From positions 5,235,501 through 5,299,500 of the forward strand of contig NC_019757.1 in assembly GCF_000317535.1 (NCBI RefSeq): a DNA stretch of 64,000 nt, given 5' to 3'. Positions 25,573 to 35,223 of this stretch are shown one piece after another. This DNA is from Cylindrospermum stagnale PCC 7417. Its GTDB lineage: Bacteria; Cyanobacteriota; Cyanobacteriia; Cyanobacteriales; Nostocaceae. Below the pieces are notes generated by a model. The model made no database searches, had not been told where the DNA came from, and saw only the letters and a list, made by a program, of their open reading frames with translations. The stretch's first letter is position 1. The number at the start of each line of letters is the position of its first letter. A program made the translations under genes and the position numbers.

Positions 25573-26862
25573 TTAGTCTGGTACAGTCAATCCTGTCAGC
25601 GATCGCGAAGTTTCTGTCTGCTTGAGTTTCTTGCTTTGCACTAAAACTCCAAAGCCGCCGAGTCCTGTGGGATCGATCAGTTGGTGTAGTGCTTGCCGCC
25701 GCTGCAATAGCTGGGAGATCGGTTGCTGTTGATAGGAGATGCCAGCAAGCCGTTCGCCTAAACCCAACATCATCAAAAATAAACCCTGTTGGGTAAAGCC
25801 AACTTGATCTAAACCGCATTGCTCACCCCAACGTTCCAAAGCTGTAAAGTTAACGTGGGCGGTGATATCTTGTTTCCCGATATTGATATAGGGGTTGTCA
25901 TGGTGACGATGTTGGTAGTAGCACTGTAGCGTTCCTTGCGATCGCCTGGGGTTGTAGTAACGACTGGCGGGATAGCCATAATCAATTGTTAACACATACC
26001 CGCGTTGCAAGCGGTCAGCCACTATACTCAACCAGTCAAGAGCAGCTAAATTAATCTCACTGCGATAGCCATCTGCATAAACACTTGGGGATAAGTCGAT
26101 TCCCACCATCTCGAAATATTTTGCTAACTCTGGCGTAGAAGGTTCCCCTAGTACCTCAATAAATTCTGACATCTCCCCTGATTTCGGAGAGATGTTGCCT
26201 GCAACGTCTCTACTTTCTCCTTGTAAGGAAGGGGACTGGAGGCTGAGGTTCGGGGCTGTTGTGACATAAATTTCGCGCAATTCCCCGGCTTCTAGGGTAA
26301 ACTGATGCACTGGCAAGGCATCTACCAATTCATTGGAAAAAAAGCAGCCAGTAATGGAGTTAGGCGGGATTTCTTCTAGATTGCACCAAGTGACTCTCAA
26401 ATGCTGCAACCGTTGCTGCTGTTCTTGCTTTAGCGTTGGGGACTTTTCAACGATGATGTAGTTGAGGGCGGCAAAAAAATCCGGGTAGTGCAACTGTAGG
26501 TAGTTGAGGATATGGGACGCGAGAATTCCTTGACCTGCTCCCATTTCTACCAGAGAAAACGGCATTGGTCGCCCTAAAATTTCCCACATCTGGAAAAATT
26601 GTACTGCCAGCAACTCGCCAAAGTCAGCACCAAGGTTAGAAGAGGTGAAAAAATCACCGCCCCGAAACCCAATTTTGACGGCATTGCTAGAATAGTAGCC
26701 GTGTTCTGGGTGGTATAAGGCTAAATCCATGTATTCAGCGAAGGTAATTCGCTTTTGGGGATGGGTGGTAATGCGTTGGCGTAGCGCGTCGTAGACATCG
26801 CATATAACTGCACATAGCGCGGGATTCTCATCCCTAAAATTTGAGTTTGGAGATTGGAGCAT
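25573..26862 (-). CDS. MidA/NDUFAF7-type SAM-dependent methyltransferase (DUF185)
   Basis: A 429-residue protein of the COG1565 family. Recognisable pieces are RITFAEYMDLALYHPEHGYYSS (38-59), FFTSSNLGADFGELLA (71-86), motif I VEMGAGQGILASHIL (105-119), FFSNELVDALPVHQF (174-188) and DYGYPA. The mitochondrial homologue NDUFAF7 methylates an arginine of the 49-kDa complex I subunit; the bacterial counterpart of that subunit is NdhH, encoded 1.8 kb away in this window, though a functional link is inference. A palindromic repeat lies inside the gene at residues ~218-225, in a loop that is otherwise low complexity (~203-232). Confidence 0.85.
   Translation of the reverse strand: MLQSPNSNFRDENPALCAVICDVYDALRQRITTHPQKRITFAEYMDLALYHPEHGYYSSNAVKIGFRGGDFFTSSNLGADFGELLAVQFFQMWEILGRPMPFSLVEMGAGQGILASHILNYLQLHYPDFFAALNYIIVEKSPTLKQEQQQRLQHLRVTWCNLEEIPPNSITGCFFSNELVDALPVHQFTLEAGELREIYVTTAPNLSLQSPSLQGESRDVAGNISPKSGEMSEFIEVLGEPSTPELAKYFEMVGIDLSPSVYADGYRSEINLAALDWLSIVADRLQRGYVLTIDYGYPASRYYNPRRSQGTLQCYYQHRHHDNPYINIGKQDITAHVNFTALERWGEQCGLDQVGFTQQGLFLMMLGLGERLAGISYQQQPISQLLQRRQALHQLIDPTGLGGFGVLVQSKKLKQTETSRSLTGLTVPD
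26189..26210. repeat. palindromic repeat inside the MidA-type gene
   Basis: GAGATGTTGCC/TGCAACGTCTC followed by TACTTT is the same element as the intergenic one at 43611-43632. It encodes part of a loop (residues ~218-225) and keeps the reading frame. Confidence 0.8.
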
Positions 26863-27113
26863 GGGAAACAGGTAAGCTACTATTAACCATTACCAATTTT
26901 CCCGCCAAAATCCCCAAGCTAAAATTTGCTTACCTGTTTATAGCTTGCCACTAATTGCAGAAATAGAACCTTGGGATGAGGCGCTAAAGATAAAATTTGG
27001 CAACACTTTGTTAATGAATTAACCTAACTTTAATTAGTTTCATGATCAAAGCCCTCGGCTGATGCGAGAGGGTGAATCTATGCAAACAGCTTACTAGGGG
27101 AAATAAAAGGAAT

Positions 27114-27275
27114 ATGGCAAAGTATATATGTACCGTCTGTGGTTATGAATATGAGCCAGAAATTGGCGATCCTGATAGTGGGATAGAACCAGGTACAGCT
27201 TTTGAAGATATACCTGATGATTGGGTCTGCCCGGTTTGCGGTGCGGCAAAAGAGGATTTTGAAATAGAAGAGTGA
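27114..27275 (+). CDS. rubredoxin
   Basis: A 53-residue rubredoxin, a small electron carrier with one iron held by four cysteines, visible here as C6-x-x-C9-G and C39-P-x-C42-G, with the usual aromatic residues Y4, Y11, Y13, F30 and W37. I chose the ATG at 27114 because AAAGGA is placed right before it; a longer frame from 27072 has no ribosome site and adds residues the family lacks. It has no membrane anchor, unlike the RubA involved in photosystem assembly. It is divergent from the MidA-type gene. Confidence 0.93.
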   Translation: MAKYICTVCGYEYEPEIGDPDSGIEPGTAFEDIPDDWVCPVCGAAKEDFEIEE

Positions 27276-27346
27276 AGATCAAGGCGAGCGGTAGGCGAAC
27301 AGCGGGTGAAGAACGCCGTCCCCTAGGTCGGGGCGATGCCTATCGT

Positions 27347-27736
27347 CTATTTATTCACCAAAGCCACTAGCACACCATTAGGATCGCGGACACGGGCGAG
27401 GGTTTTTCCCCCTGGCTGATTTTTTGGTGCATCTAGTGGTTTTGCTCCTGCCCCGATTGCTCTCATATAAGCGGTGGCGACATCGGGAGTGATCAAAGAT
27501 ATCTGGATTAATGCTGGTGGTTGCGCGGGATCATTGGCACGGAAGCCCCCAGGAAATAATGCCTCGGCTTCGCTGGTGGAGGAAAAAGTTAGTGTGGTAC
27601 TGCCGATTTCGATTTCTGCCGAGATAAATTTGCCTGGATCTTGGACAGCGCGACGAACTAGACCAAATGCTTTTTCGTAAAATTCAACGGTTTTTACGAC
27701 ATCATCCACCCAAATAACCGTGTAACCAAGTTTCAT
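27347..27736 (-). CDS. VOC (glyoxalase/bleomycin-resistance) family protein
   Basis: A 129-residue protein with the beta-alpha-beta-beta-beta pattern of two vicinal-oxygen-chelate modules: GYTVIWVDDVVKTVEFYEKAFGL at the start and PGGKTLARVRDPNGVLVALV at the end. Candidate metal ligands are not all obvious, and an uncharged residue stands where the first His of glyoxalase I would be. The function could be binding or detoxification of a small molecule. It converges with the rubredoxin gene, which ends 71 bases away. Confidence 0.85.
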   Translation of the reverse strand: MKLGYTVIWVDDVVKTVEFYEKAFGLVRRAVQDPGKFISAEIEIGSTTLTFSSTSEAEALFPGGFRANDPAQPPALIQISLITPDVATAYMRAIGAGAKPLDAPKNQPGGKTLARVRDPNGVLVALVNK

Positions 27737-27810
27737 ATTTCTTGTTCCTGATTAAAAAAGCAGTGTTGGCAGATACTACTTAACTGTAGGCGATTTAAAT
27801 GCCCGGTAAC

Positions 27811-28392
27811 TTAACTTTCGAGGATATTAGAATCTGTTGCCAGGGTCTGTGCCGCTATTAGCATCCTTTCTATATCTAATGCTGACCAAGAACGAGCGCT
27901 TTGACAGTGATGCGCTACTAGCAATCCCCACAAGCCTCTGGGTATCAAAATTGGCACTACTAGGTTGGCACGCACCTGTAGACTGCGGAGAAAATCTCGG
28001 TGACAAGTGGCGATCGCTTCTAATTCGATATTAGCGATCGCTTTTACCCGTCCTGCCAAATACAAACCAGCATACTCTTGATTAAAACAATCATCTGCAC
28101 CCGTTGAACCGAGGATGGATAATTCTGGAGAACTCAAAGATTCAAAGGTCACTTGCCCCTGCCACTGCCCGTAAAAGTAATACAGAACTACACGGTCAAC
28201 CTGTAGCAACTCTCTGAGTTTATGAGTTGTTTCTCTAATTAACGCATCCCGCTGCATTTTTTGCACAAGGCGGTCGAGTAATCTTTGCAAACCCTGTTCA
28301 ATATGCCGATTTGGGCTATGTTCAAATTCTGGGCGAGAGTGAATTTGCATAGTTCTCAAGTTACAACTAAGTAAATACTTGCGAATTTCCAT
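27811..28392 (-). CDS. stand-alone GAF protein with DXCF-type cyanobacteriochrome cysteines
   Basis: A 193-residue protein consisting of a short helical N-terminus (~25-60) and one GAF domain (~48-190). Two motifs of bilin-binding cyanobacteriochromes are visible: D100-D101-C102-F103 (DXCF) and C130-H131 followed by VRANLVVPI and LWGLLVAHHC. The two cysteines are 28 residues apart, the spacing of the DXCF group (TePixJ type), which binds phycoviolobilin through both. No kinase, GGDEF or other output domain is attached, so it would need a partner or act as a light-sensitive switch by itself. Start may be at 28392 or at the internal ATG for residue 15. Chromophore binding is inferred from residues only. 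Confidence 0.75.
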   Translation of the reverse strand: MEIRKYLLSCNLRTMQIHSRPEFEHSPNRHIEQGLQRLLDRLVQKMQRDALIRETTHKLRELLQVDRVVLYYFYGQWQGQVTFESLSSPELSILGSTGADDCFNQEYAGLYLAGRVKAIANIELEAIATCHRDFLRSLQVRANLVVPILIPRGLWGLLVAHHCQSARSWSALDIERMLIAAQTLATDSNILES

Positions 28393-28642
28393 AGTACTCT
28401 AGTGAAAAAATATGCTGGATTAACAGTGCTAATTTAATGTTCAGACAATAGGATAACAGTCAACTCTAGAGAATCAAAATTTCCTACATCAAACTGGAAA
28501 AATCTCACCTTAGATACTTTGAAAAAATTAATTTTCTACCTGAAAAACTTGAATAAATTTGTATTTTAAAATACTAAAATTAAAATTGAGTAATGGGCAA
28601 TTTCAAATTGCTGATGGCTGGGCCATGCCCAGCCAATCAAAG

Positions 28643-29827
28643 CTATCTATCTACAGATCCCATGATTACGTCAACACTGCCGAGAATGACGACGATATCT
28701 GCCACCTTCATCCCCCGGAGTAAATGAGGCACAATCTGGAGGTTGTTGAAATCTGCTGGGCGAATTTTCCATCGCCAAGGGAAGACATTATCTTCGCCAA
28801 CAAGATAAATTCCTAGTTCACCTTTACCGCTTTCAACACGGGAGTAAATTTCGCCCTTGGGAATCTTAAAGGAGGGAGAAACCTTCTTACCGATGTATTG
28901 GTAATCAAAAGCATCCCACTCAGATTTTTTCCCAGCCATCATCCGTTTGGCTTCTAGATTTTCGTAAGGGCCACCGGGTAAACCTTTGATCGCTTGGCGA
29001 AGAATTTTGACTGATTCGCGCATTTCCCGCATCCGCACTACGTAACGGGCAAAGCAATCACCGGCGGTTTCCCACTGCACGTCCCAATCGAAGTCATCAT
29101 AACATTCATAGTGGTCAACTTTCCGCAAATCCCACTGTACCCCAGAAGCGCGTAACATCGGGCCGGAAAGTCCCCAGTTGATGGCTTCGTCGCGGGTGAT
29201 GGTGCCAATGCCTTCAACACGACGGCGGAAGATCGGGTTATCGGTGACTAAGCGTTCGTACTCATCAATTTTAGGTAATAAGTAGTCGCAGAATTCTAGA
29301 CACTTGTCTACCCAACCATAGGGTAAATCAACTGCTACACCGCCAACGCGGAAGTAGTTGTTGTTGACCATGCGATAACCTGTGGCGGCTTCCCACAAAT
29401 CGTAAATCATCTCCCGTTCTCGGAACTGGTAGAAGAAGGGAGTTTGGGCGCCGACGTCAGCTAGGAAGGGGCCAAACCACAGCAAGTGGTTAGCGATGCG
29501 ATTGAGTTCCAGCATGATCACGCGGATGTAGCTGGCGCGTTTGGGAACAGCAACCCCGGCTAGCTTTTCTGGGGCGTTGACTGTGACTGCTTCGTTGAAC
29601 ATCCCTGCTGCGTAGTCCCAACGGCTGACGTAGGGGACATACATGACAGTAGAGCGGTTCTCGGCAATTTTTTCCATTCCCCGGTGTAGGTAGCCGATGA
29701 CTGGTTCACAGTCAACTACATCCTCGCCATCGAGGGTGACAATTAGCCGCAGAACCCCGTGCATTGAGGGGTGGTGAGGCCCCATGTTTAGCACCATTGG
29801 TTCGGTGCGGGTTTCTAGTCTGGCCAT
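28643..29827 (-). CDS. ndhH: NAD(P)H-quinone oxidoreductase subunit H
   Basis: A 394-residue protein equivalent to the 49-kDa/NuoD subunit of respiratory complex I. It has the family's N-terminal [16 protein letters not shown], then [12 protein letters not shown], and ends with the [12 protein letters not shown] tail typical of the plastid/cyanobacterial form. It sits in the peripheral arm of the thylakoid NDH-1 complex next to the quinone pocket and serves respiration, cyclic electron flow and CO2 uptake. Start and length agree with the family. It is alone here, as in other cyanobacteria where ndhH is apart from the ndhAIGE cluster. Confidence 0.97.
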   Translation of the reverse strand: MARLETRTEPMVLNMGPHHPSMHGVLRLIVTLDGEDVVDCEPVIGYLHRGMEKIAENRSTVMYVPYVSRWDYAAGMFNEAVTVNAPEKLAGVAVPKRASYIRVIMLELNRIANHLLWFGPFLADVGAQTPFFYQFREREMIYDLWEAATGYRMVNNNYFRVGGVAVDLPYGWVDKCLEFCDYLLPKIDEYERLVTDNPIFRRRVEGIGTITRDEAINWGLSGPMLRASGVQWDLRKVDHYECYDDFDWDVQWETAGDCFARYVVRMREMRESVKILRQAIKGLPGGPYENLEAKRMMAGKKSEWDAFDYQYIGKKVSPSFKIPKGEIYSRVESGKGELGIYLVGEDNVFPWRWKIRPADFNNLQIVPHLLRGMKVADIVVILGSVDVIMGSVDR

Positions 29828-30272
29828 AAATTTAGTGTTCTCCCGTTGTGTTCGCGTAGCGTGCCAAAGGCAACATTTTGAATTGAACCGCTAAGATGCC
29901 AACCAGACCCGAATTATCGTGTCTGCCCTTCCTCAGGTTTGTCGGGGCAATCTATATAATCTTGACTCTACAGGGTTATGTTGGAGAGAGGATAGCAGGG
30001 TCGAACTTGTAATTGATGTTTCATTTTGTTGCACCTCTTCAATTATTATAGGGAAGCTTGATATGCAAGGGCTTGAGGCACAGGAATTTTTTCGTTTGCT
30101 GGGGTGGAGGATGTCAGAGAATGTTAGTTCTCAAGTCTGATACTGAGTGAATATTGAAATATAGACCGGACATAGCAATTTGGCGATTTGCACCAAAGCA
30201 TACGCACCCGCATTGCGTTCGCCAGCATCAATTCCTGAGTTAAGCTGGTGTTTTAATTGGGAATTTACTGAA
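29828..30272. other. 445-bp intergenic region between ndhH and the M48 gene
   Basis: This divergent region should hold the promoters of ndhH and of the M48 gene. A 73-codon plus-strand frame at 29919-30140 looks non-coding (no ribosome site, Cys-rich, no family). No other structure was recognised. Confidence 0.5.
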
Positions 30273-32182
30273 ATGGCTTTAAATCCAGAACAGTTTGATA
30301 CACTGGTTAGCCGCTTGGAGAGTTTCGCCCGTCAACAACCTGCTATTTATAAATTGCGGGTTTTTCTGTTGGCTGCACTCGGTTATGCCTATATCTTTGG
30401 GACTTTGGCTGGATTATTCACAGTGTTGATCGCGATTACAGTGATCATGTGGCAAATTGAGGCATTCTATTCTGTTGCTTTTCTTCTGTGGTATTTGGTT
30501 ATACTTGGTGTCATGGTTGTGCCGATATTGGTTGTTTGGCGATCGCTTTGGGTATTTTTTCCCCCACCTCAGGGTTTAACACTCCAGCGCCAAGATGTAC
30601 CCGACCTGTTTGCTCTAGTTGATAAACTCACTACTAAGTTAAAAGTACCGCGATTTCACCACATTCTACTTACAGAAGAGTTCAATGCCGGGGTGATTCA
30701 AAGACCCCGGTGGGGTTTATTGGGATGGCAGCAAAATTACCTCTTACTGGGATTGCCATTAATGCAAGGCTTATCCCCACAAGAGTTTACAGCGGTTGTC
30801 GCTCACGAATTAGGGCATTTATCTGGAAACCACAGTTTAGTTAATGGCTGGATTTATCGGGTACAAAAAATTTACTCTCAACTATTTGCACAACTGGATA
30901 TTATTGGTAATCAAATAGTTTTGGTGATATTTGCCAGGTTTTTAAATGGTATGCTCCCTTTTTTAGTGCTTATTCATTTGTTCTCAGGCGAACTAATGAA
31001 TACGAAGCTGATCGCTGTGCAGCAGAAATAACAGGAGTACAAACTATCGCCCAAGCGTTAATCAATGTCCAATTAAAAGATAATTTTTTGCGAAATTCAT
31101 TCTGGCCTAGCATCCACAAACAGGTAGAAAATCGCCTAGAACCGCCAAACAACACTTTCACCAGAATGTCTACTGCTTTGCTAACTGGTGTAGATCCTCA
31201 AGATGCTAGTCACTTTTTAGAACAGGCTTTAGCTAAAATAACCACTAACGAAGATACCCACCCATGTCTCACAGACCGACTCAAAGCTTTGGGATATCCC
31301 ACCTCTATCAATGAATTACCTTTACCTGCACAAGCACAGGTGAGCGCAGCTAGTGAATTACTGGGGAACGCTTTCGGGAAATTCACCGATTATTTGAATC
31401 AAACTTGGCAAGAGCAAGTAGAAATTGGTTGGCGACAGCAATATGCCTATGCTCAAGAATCCCTAAGGAAGCTGAGAGATTTAGAGAAAAAGGAGCAAAA
31501 TCAGTGTTTAACAACGGCAGAAGCTTGGAATCTTGCCTGCTTGACTTTGGAGTTTCAAAGTAAGGAAGCAGCTATCTCTTTGTTGCAAGCAATATTAATT
31601 AAGGAGGCAAATCACCTCCTGGCTAACTATCTATTAGGACAGATATTGCTGCAACAACATAATTCTGCGGGGATAGATTATATTGAAAAAGTGATCGCTC
31701 AAGATTCTGACAAATTAATCGAAGGCTGTGAGTTAATTTACTCATTTCTCAAGAAACAAGGAAGAATCTCAGCAGCAAATTCCTATCAAGAACGTATACG
31801 TCAGTATCGTGACGAACTCTTGAAGGCACATCAAGAGCGATCTGATGTTACAGGAAGTGATAAATTTAAACCCCACAATATTCCTGATAATATTGTCCAA
31901 TCTGTTTGTCGAAAATTAGCTCTGCATAATGATGTGAAAACGGCTTACTTGGCAGAGAAGGTGGTGCAATATTTTCCCGATAGACCTTTTTATGTCTTGG
32001 GCGTGAAGCGAAGATGGAAATTTGTGGAATCGCAGTATGCTCCATCTTTTCTTCTACAAGCTTTGCATGAGAACATAGAACTACCAGGTAATTATTATAT
32101 TATGATTCTCGATAACTGGACTAAAGATATAGAAAAAAAGCTCCGCCAAATCCCCCAATCAGCTATTTATCAAAAATCATAA
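30273..32182 (+). pseudogene. M48-family metallopeptidase gene split by a frameshift
   Basis: The first part (ATG at 30273, MALNPEQFDTL) has membrane helices (~30-95) and the zinc motif AHELGHLSGNH. Its frame runs into TAA at 31031. Around 30984-30986 a one-base loss shifts the frame: in the other frame the text continues RRTNEYEADRCAAEITG, which contains the expected third zinc ligand (Glu of EYEAD), and then runs to 32182 with a ~380-residue C-terminal extension containing helical repeats. Together they would make a ~635-residue membrane peptidase. The first product lacks the ligand, and the second part lacks the HExxH. It could be a real pseudogene, a programmed shift or a sequencing error. 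Confidence 0.85.
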
Positions 32183-32191
32183 AAATTAATC

Positions 32192-33085
32192 ATGAAATCA
32201 GATTCACAAATATCCCTAGATTTAGAAGAACTGGCTTTTTCCCATATTCCCGTATTGAGTCGGGAAGTAGTTGAAGCTTTAGCGGTGCGTCCTGGTGGGC
32301 ATTATTTAGATGCGACGGTTGGCGGTGGTGGTCATAGTCGCCTAATTTTAGCTGCTGCTGAGGATGTGCGGTTAACGGCCCTTGACCAAGATGAGGATGC
32401 TTTGGCGGCAGCACAGAAGAATTTAGCTGAGTTTGGGGAACGGGTAAATTTTATTCACAAAAATTTTGCTGAATACGAATTTCCACCGCATACTTATGAT
32501 GGTATTCTCGCAGATTTGGGGGTGAGTTCTCACCATTTAGATCACCCGGAGAGGGGTTTTAGCTTTCGCCATACTGCAAATTTGGATATGCGAATGAACC
32601 GGCAACAAGGGTTAACGGCGGCTGATGTGATAAATGAGTGGGATGAGGCGGAATTAGCGGAAATTTTCTTTAAATATGGTGAAGAACGACTTTCACGGCG
32701 AATTGCACGGCGAATTGTCGAAAAACGACCGTTTACAACAACTACAGAGTTAGCTGAAGCGATCGCATTTTCTGTTCCCCCTAAATACCGTTATGGCAGA
32801 ATTCACCCCGCGACTCGCGTTTTTCAAGCTTTGCGAATTGCTGTCAACGATGAGTTAAAATCCCTCGATACCTTGATCGAGAAAGCACCAAACGCTTTGG
32901 TTCCCGGTGGCAGAATTGTGATTATCAGTTTTCACAGTCTGGAAGACCGACCAGTCAAGCATGGTTTAAGAAATTCTCCGTTGTTGCGGGTCTTGACAAA
33001 AAAGCCAATTATTGCATTGGAAGATGAGATTCGCGAAAATGCGCGATCGCGTTCTGCTAAATTGAGAATAGCCGAAAGAAAATGA
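32192..33085 (+). CDS. rsmH: 16S rRNA (cytosine-1402-N4)-methyltransferase
   Basis: A 297-residue RsmH (MraW), which methylates C1402 in the ribosomal P site. The family features are [15 protein letters not shown], motif [40 protein letters not shown], and the C-terminal [16 protein letters not shown] and [13 protein letters not shown]. Length and ends are normal. In many bacteria it opens the dcw cluster; here the neighbours are unrelated, as is usual in cyanobacteria. It starts 9 bases after the M48 remnant. Confidence 0.96.
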   Translation: MKSDSQISLDLEELAFSHIPVLSREVVEALAVRPGGHYLDATVGGGGHSRLILAAAEDVRLTALDQDEDALAAAQKNLAEFGERVNFIHKNFAEYEFPPHTYDGILADLGVSSHHLDHPERGFSFRHTANLDMRMNRQQGLTAADVINEWDEAELAEIFFKYGEERLSRRIARRIVEKRPFTTTTELAEAIAFSVPPKYRYGRIHPATRVFQALRIAVNDELKSLDTLIEKAPNALVPGGRIVIISFHSLEDRPVKHGLRNSPLLRVLTKKPIIALEDEIRENARSRSAKLRIAERK

Positions 33086-33126
33086 ATTTCCCCTCTTTCC
33101 CTTGGTAGAGGATTGAGGGGTGAAGT

Positions 33127-33834
33127 TCACAGGCTATCTGGGTCAATATTTAACTCTCGCAGTTTAGCGGCTAACTTTTGCGCTTTTTCCTCCGCTTCCT
33201 GTCTGGCTGTTTCCGCTTCCTGTCTGGCTGCTACTTCCTCTTGATGAGTAAGGAGAAACTCACTTGTCGCGGGGTTGTAAAAACGCAACTTTCCAGCTTC
33301 TAGTCGCAACTCTAGCCCTAAAACTTCGCTGGATACCGAAAGTGTATTATCTGACGATATATTAGTGGCGATGGGGAAATAATTACCATCAACCAAGTGT
33401 AAACCTTGGAGTTGGGGCGTGAGATAATCACCTGTGGGGTCATATTGGAAATATTCACTCACTCCCAAAAAAGCGTAAATTCCCTTTTTTGCACCTTGGT
33501 CTTTGCTGCGGGTACTTCTTGAGGTAATCTCTAAAACAAAATCAGGGGTTTTATCTTGTTCTTCCCAAGTTTTGTAAGAACCTCTATCATGTTTGTCTAC
33601 ACCAAACACCACAAATACATCTGGTGCGACAACTGATTCAGGATCTCCTTTTTCATAATAGATAAAGAGATTACCAGCGACATACACATCTGAACGACTT
33701 TGAAAATAAATTTCTAGCACAGTCGTAGCATACACCAGACATTTACGCTGTAGATCACCTTCAGCCATTGGTTCTCCGTCCTCTTCTGGGTATTCAATGG
33801 GGGTAACTGGGATATATTCAACTGAGGCTGTCAT
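33127..33834 (-). CDS. Uma2 family protein (DUF820, PD-(D/E)xK nuclease fold)
   Basis: A 235-residue member of the Uma2/DUF820 family, very numerous in Nostoc. The core fold residues are VAPDVFVVFG (D of the PD-(D/E)xK fold), then TPDFVLEITSRSTRSKDQGAKKGIYAFLGVSEYFQYDP. The C-terminus (~190-225) is an Ala/Glu/Gln coiled coil with repeated RQEAE units. Biological role is unknown. It converges with rsmH. Confidence 0.9.
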   Translation of the reverse strand: MTASVEYIPVTPIEYPEEDGEPMAEGDLQRKCLVYATTVLEIYFQSRSDVYVAGNLFIYYEKGDPESVVAPDVFVVFGVDKHDRGSYKTWEEQDKTPDFVLEITSRSTRSKDQGAKKGIYAFLGVSEYFQYDPTGDYLTPQLQGLHLVDGNYFPIATNISSDNTLSVSSEVLGLELRLEAGKLRFYNPATSEFLLTHQEEVAARQEAETARQEAEEKAQKLAAKLRELNIDPDSL

Positions 33835-34111
33835 GAGGAGTACCTCAAATCAATTAGGTTTAGATTTAATATAGACTTCAGATGCAGGTGTTGACAAAAA
33901 CGATTCCTGTAGCTGAGGAAATTGGTAAAATCTAGCGTTGCTGAATCAAAATATGAAAGTCTCACGCTTTCGTCGCAAAGGCGCAAAGAAAGGCGCAAAC
34001 CTAGAAGGAACAGTTCATGTTAATTCAGCAATGTCTAAAATTTGTATTCTGCTAAATTGAGAATAGCAGATTTAATTAAAGCCTTGACAGGCAAGATGCC
34101 TGTCCTACGTT
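33835..34111. other. 277-bp intergenic region with short repeats
   Basis: It holds an imperfect inverted pair (TTGCTGAAT near 33940 and ATTCAGCAA near 34025) and the GACAGGCA/TGCCTGTC palindrome at 34086-34104. No gene. Confidence 0.55.
34086..34104. repeat. GACAGGCA/TGCCTGTC palindrome
   Basis: An 8-bp perfect stem with a 3-base loop just beyond the 3' end of the PadR operon. A sister copy (AACAGGCA/TGCCTGTT) is at 38463-38481. Both belong to a repeat common in Nostoc-type intergenic DNA. Confidence 0.7.
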
Positions 34112-34480
34112 TTACTTACTCACTTTCGCGAATGAGAGTAAATCTGAAAGTTTGATTTGCAAAGCAGATATAATCAAAATTACGGTTTTACCAAGATTAT
34201 TTAGATTTACCTGCCAACGGGGATAACTTTTGTGCAGCATCTCCCCATTAACTTCGTATAAATCTCCTAACCATTCTTCTCGTCGTTCGGGGGGAAATAG
34301 GTAAGCAATTGGGGAAGCTATCCACCGACTAACCCAAGTTTCCCCAGGTTCAACTTTTTTATATTTGCGTAATCTCTTATTTAATTTAGATAATTTTTCT
34401 AGCTCTTCTGCTAATTCTTCTAAATCGGTGATTATTTTCTCTGATTTTAAAGATACAATATCTTCAATATGATACTGCAT
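34112..34480 (-). CDS. PadR-associated protein with permease-prefix-like end
   Basis: From the first ATG (34480) this encodes 122 residues: a coiled-coil helix (~15-45), then SPIAYLFPPERREEWLGDLYEV, close to the 'CPP..REEILGDL' pattern of permease-prefix proteins, and a terminal hydrophobic stretch (VILIISALQI). The frame stays open and coding-like upstream (IEFEDHDWELTIRELQLR) back to the end of the PadR gene with no ATG, GTG or TTG close by, so the true start may be unusual and coupled to the PadR stop at 34548. Pairing with a PadR regulator suggests a regulator-target unit at the membrane. Confidence 0.6.
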   Translation of the reverse strand: MQYHIEDIVSLKSEKIITDLEELAEELEKLSKLNKRLRKYKKVEPGETWVSRWIASPIAYLFPPERREEWLGDLYEVNGEMLHKSYPRWQVNLNNLGKTVILIISALQIKLSDLLSFAKVSK

Positions 34481-34547
34481 CCTGAGTTGCAGTTCTCTAA
34501 TTGTCAGTTCCCAATCGTGATCTTCAAATTCTATCCCTGCTATATTA

Positions 34548-34898
34548 TCAGCTAGGTTGCCAGGTGAGCAGGTTGGAACGGAAAGATTGGAAGGCTTCGA
34601 GGGTGGTAACGCCGCTACCTGTAAGTTTATAATAGCGTCGTCTTGCTCCTCCTCGTTCTTCTCGCGCTTCATCTCCCCAACGGGATTCGACCAAGCCTTT
34701 TTTTTCGAGAGAATGCAGGACAGGGTAAAGTGTGCCGATACCCATTTGACGCTGACCTCCACTAGCTTCTTCCATAGCTTGGGGAATCTGTAAACCGTAC
34801 AGTTCTTTGTTAAACAGGGCAAGGAGTACCAGTTCTTCGCGGGGCGAAATTTCGACATTTGTGTGTCCTTTGTTTAGTACTTGCGTGTTATTGTTCAT
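34548..34898 (-). CDS. PadR family transcriptional regulator
   Basis: A 116-residue winged-helix protein: EELVLLALFNKELYGLQIPQAME, then GIGTLYPVLHSLEKKGLVESRWG, and RRRYYKLTGSG at the wing, exactly the PadR N-terminal pattern. It binds DNA as a dimer and usually represses neighbouring genes. It is short, without the long C-terminal dimerisation helix of classic PadR, like the PadR-s1 group. It leads the two-gene minus-strand unit with the membrane-associated protein downstream. Confidence 0.92.
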   Translation of the reverse strand: MNNNTQVLNKGHTNVEISPREELVLLALFNKELYGLQIPQAMEEASGGQRQMGIGTLYPVLHSLEKKGLVESRWGDEAREERGGARRRYYKLTGSGVTTLEAFQSFRSNLLTWQPS

Positions 34899-34937
34899 TT
34901 TGCTTAAATACCACTTCAGTGTTTACACTTAGATATT

Positions 34938-34993
34938 TCTCGCTGTTACGACCCCTGAAATGGGGCAACGAGCATACTCGCTGTTACGACTCC
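34938..34993. repeat. direct repeat CTCGCTGTTACGAC upstream of padR
   Basis: CTCGCTGTTACGAC occurs twice 39 bp apart, 40-95 bases upstream of the PadR start codon. It may be an operator pair or a mobile repeat. No spacing information supports one over the other. Confidence 0.45.
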
Positions 34994-35223
34994 GGTAACA
35001 GAGCAGCGAGGCTTTTATCTTAAAATGATTGTATCTTATAAATTTGATAATTGCCAATTCTAGGGCACAGGGATTTTTTGCGGGAATTCGGTAATTGACA
35101 AATTCTGTTTTTGGTGATGTGTGAATAATTTAGGCGATCGCTAACCGTAGGCTACACTAAGGCATTCTGAACTCAAATATCAGCGGCTTGATCAATATAT
35201 AAATTTCTATTCACAAACACCTG

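Noticed and set aside
27072-27113. Longer rubredoxin start adding 14 residues
   Set aside because: The ribosome site AAAGGA precedes the ATG at 27114, and the family begins with the short MxKYxCxxC form.
29919-30140. 73-codon plus-strand frame upstream of the M48 gene
   Set aside because: No ribosome site, composition unlike a soluble or membrane protein, and no recognisable family.
34481-34858. Long 248-codon reading of the PadR-associated gene starting at 34858
   Set aside because: Its first ~100 codons lie out of frame over the PadR gene, which is clearly coding, so this part is a shadow.
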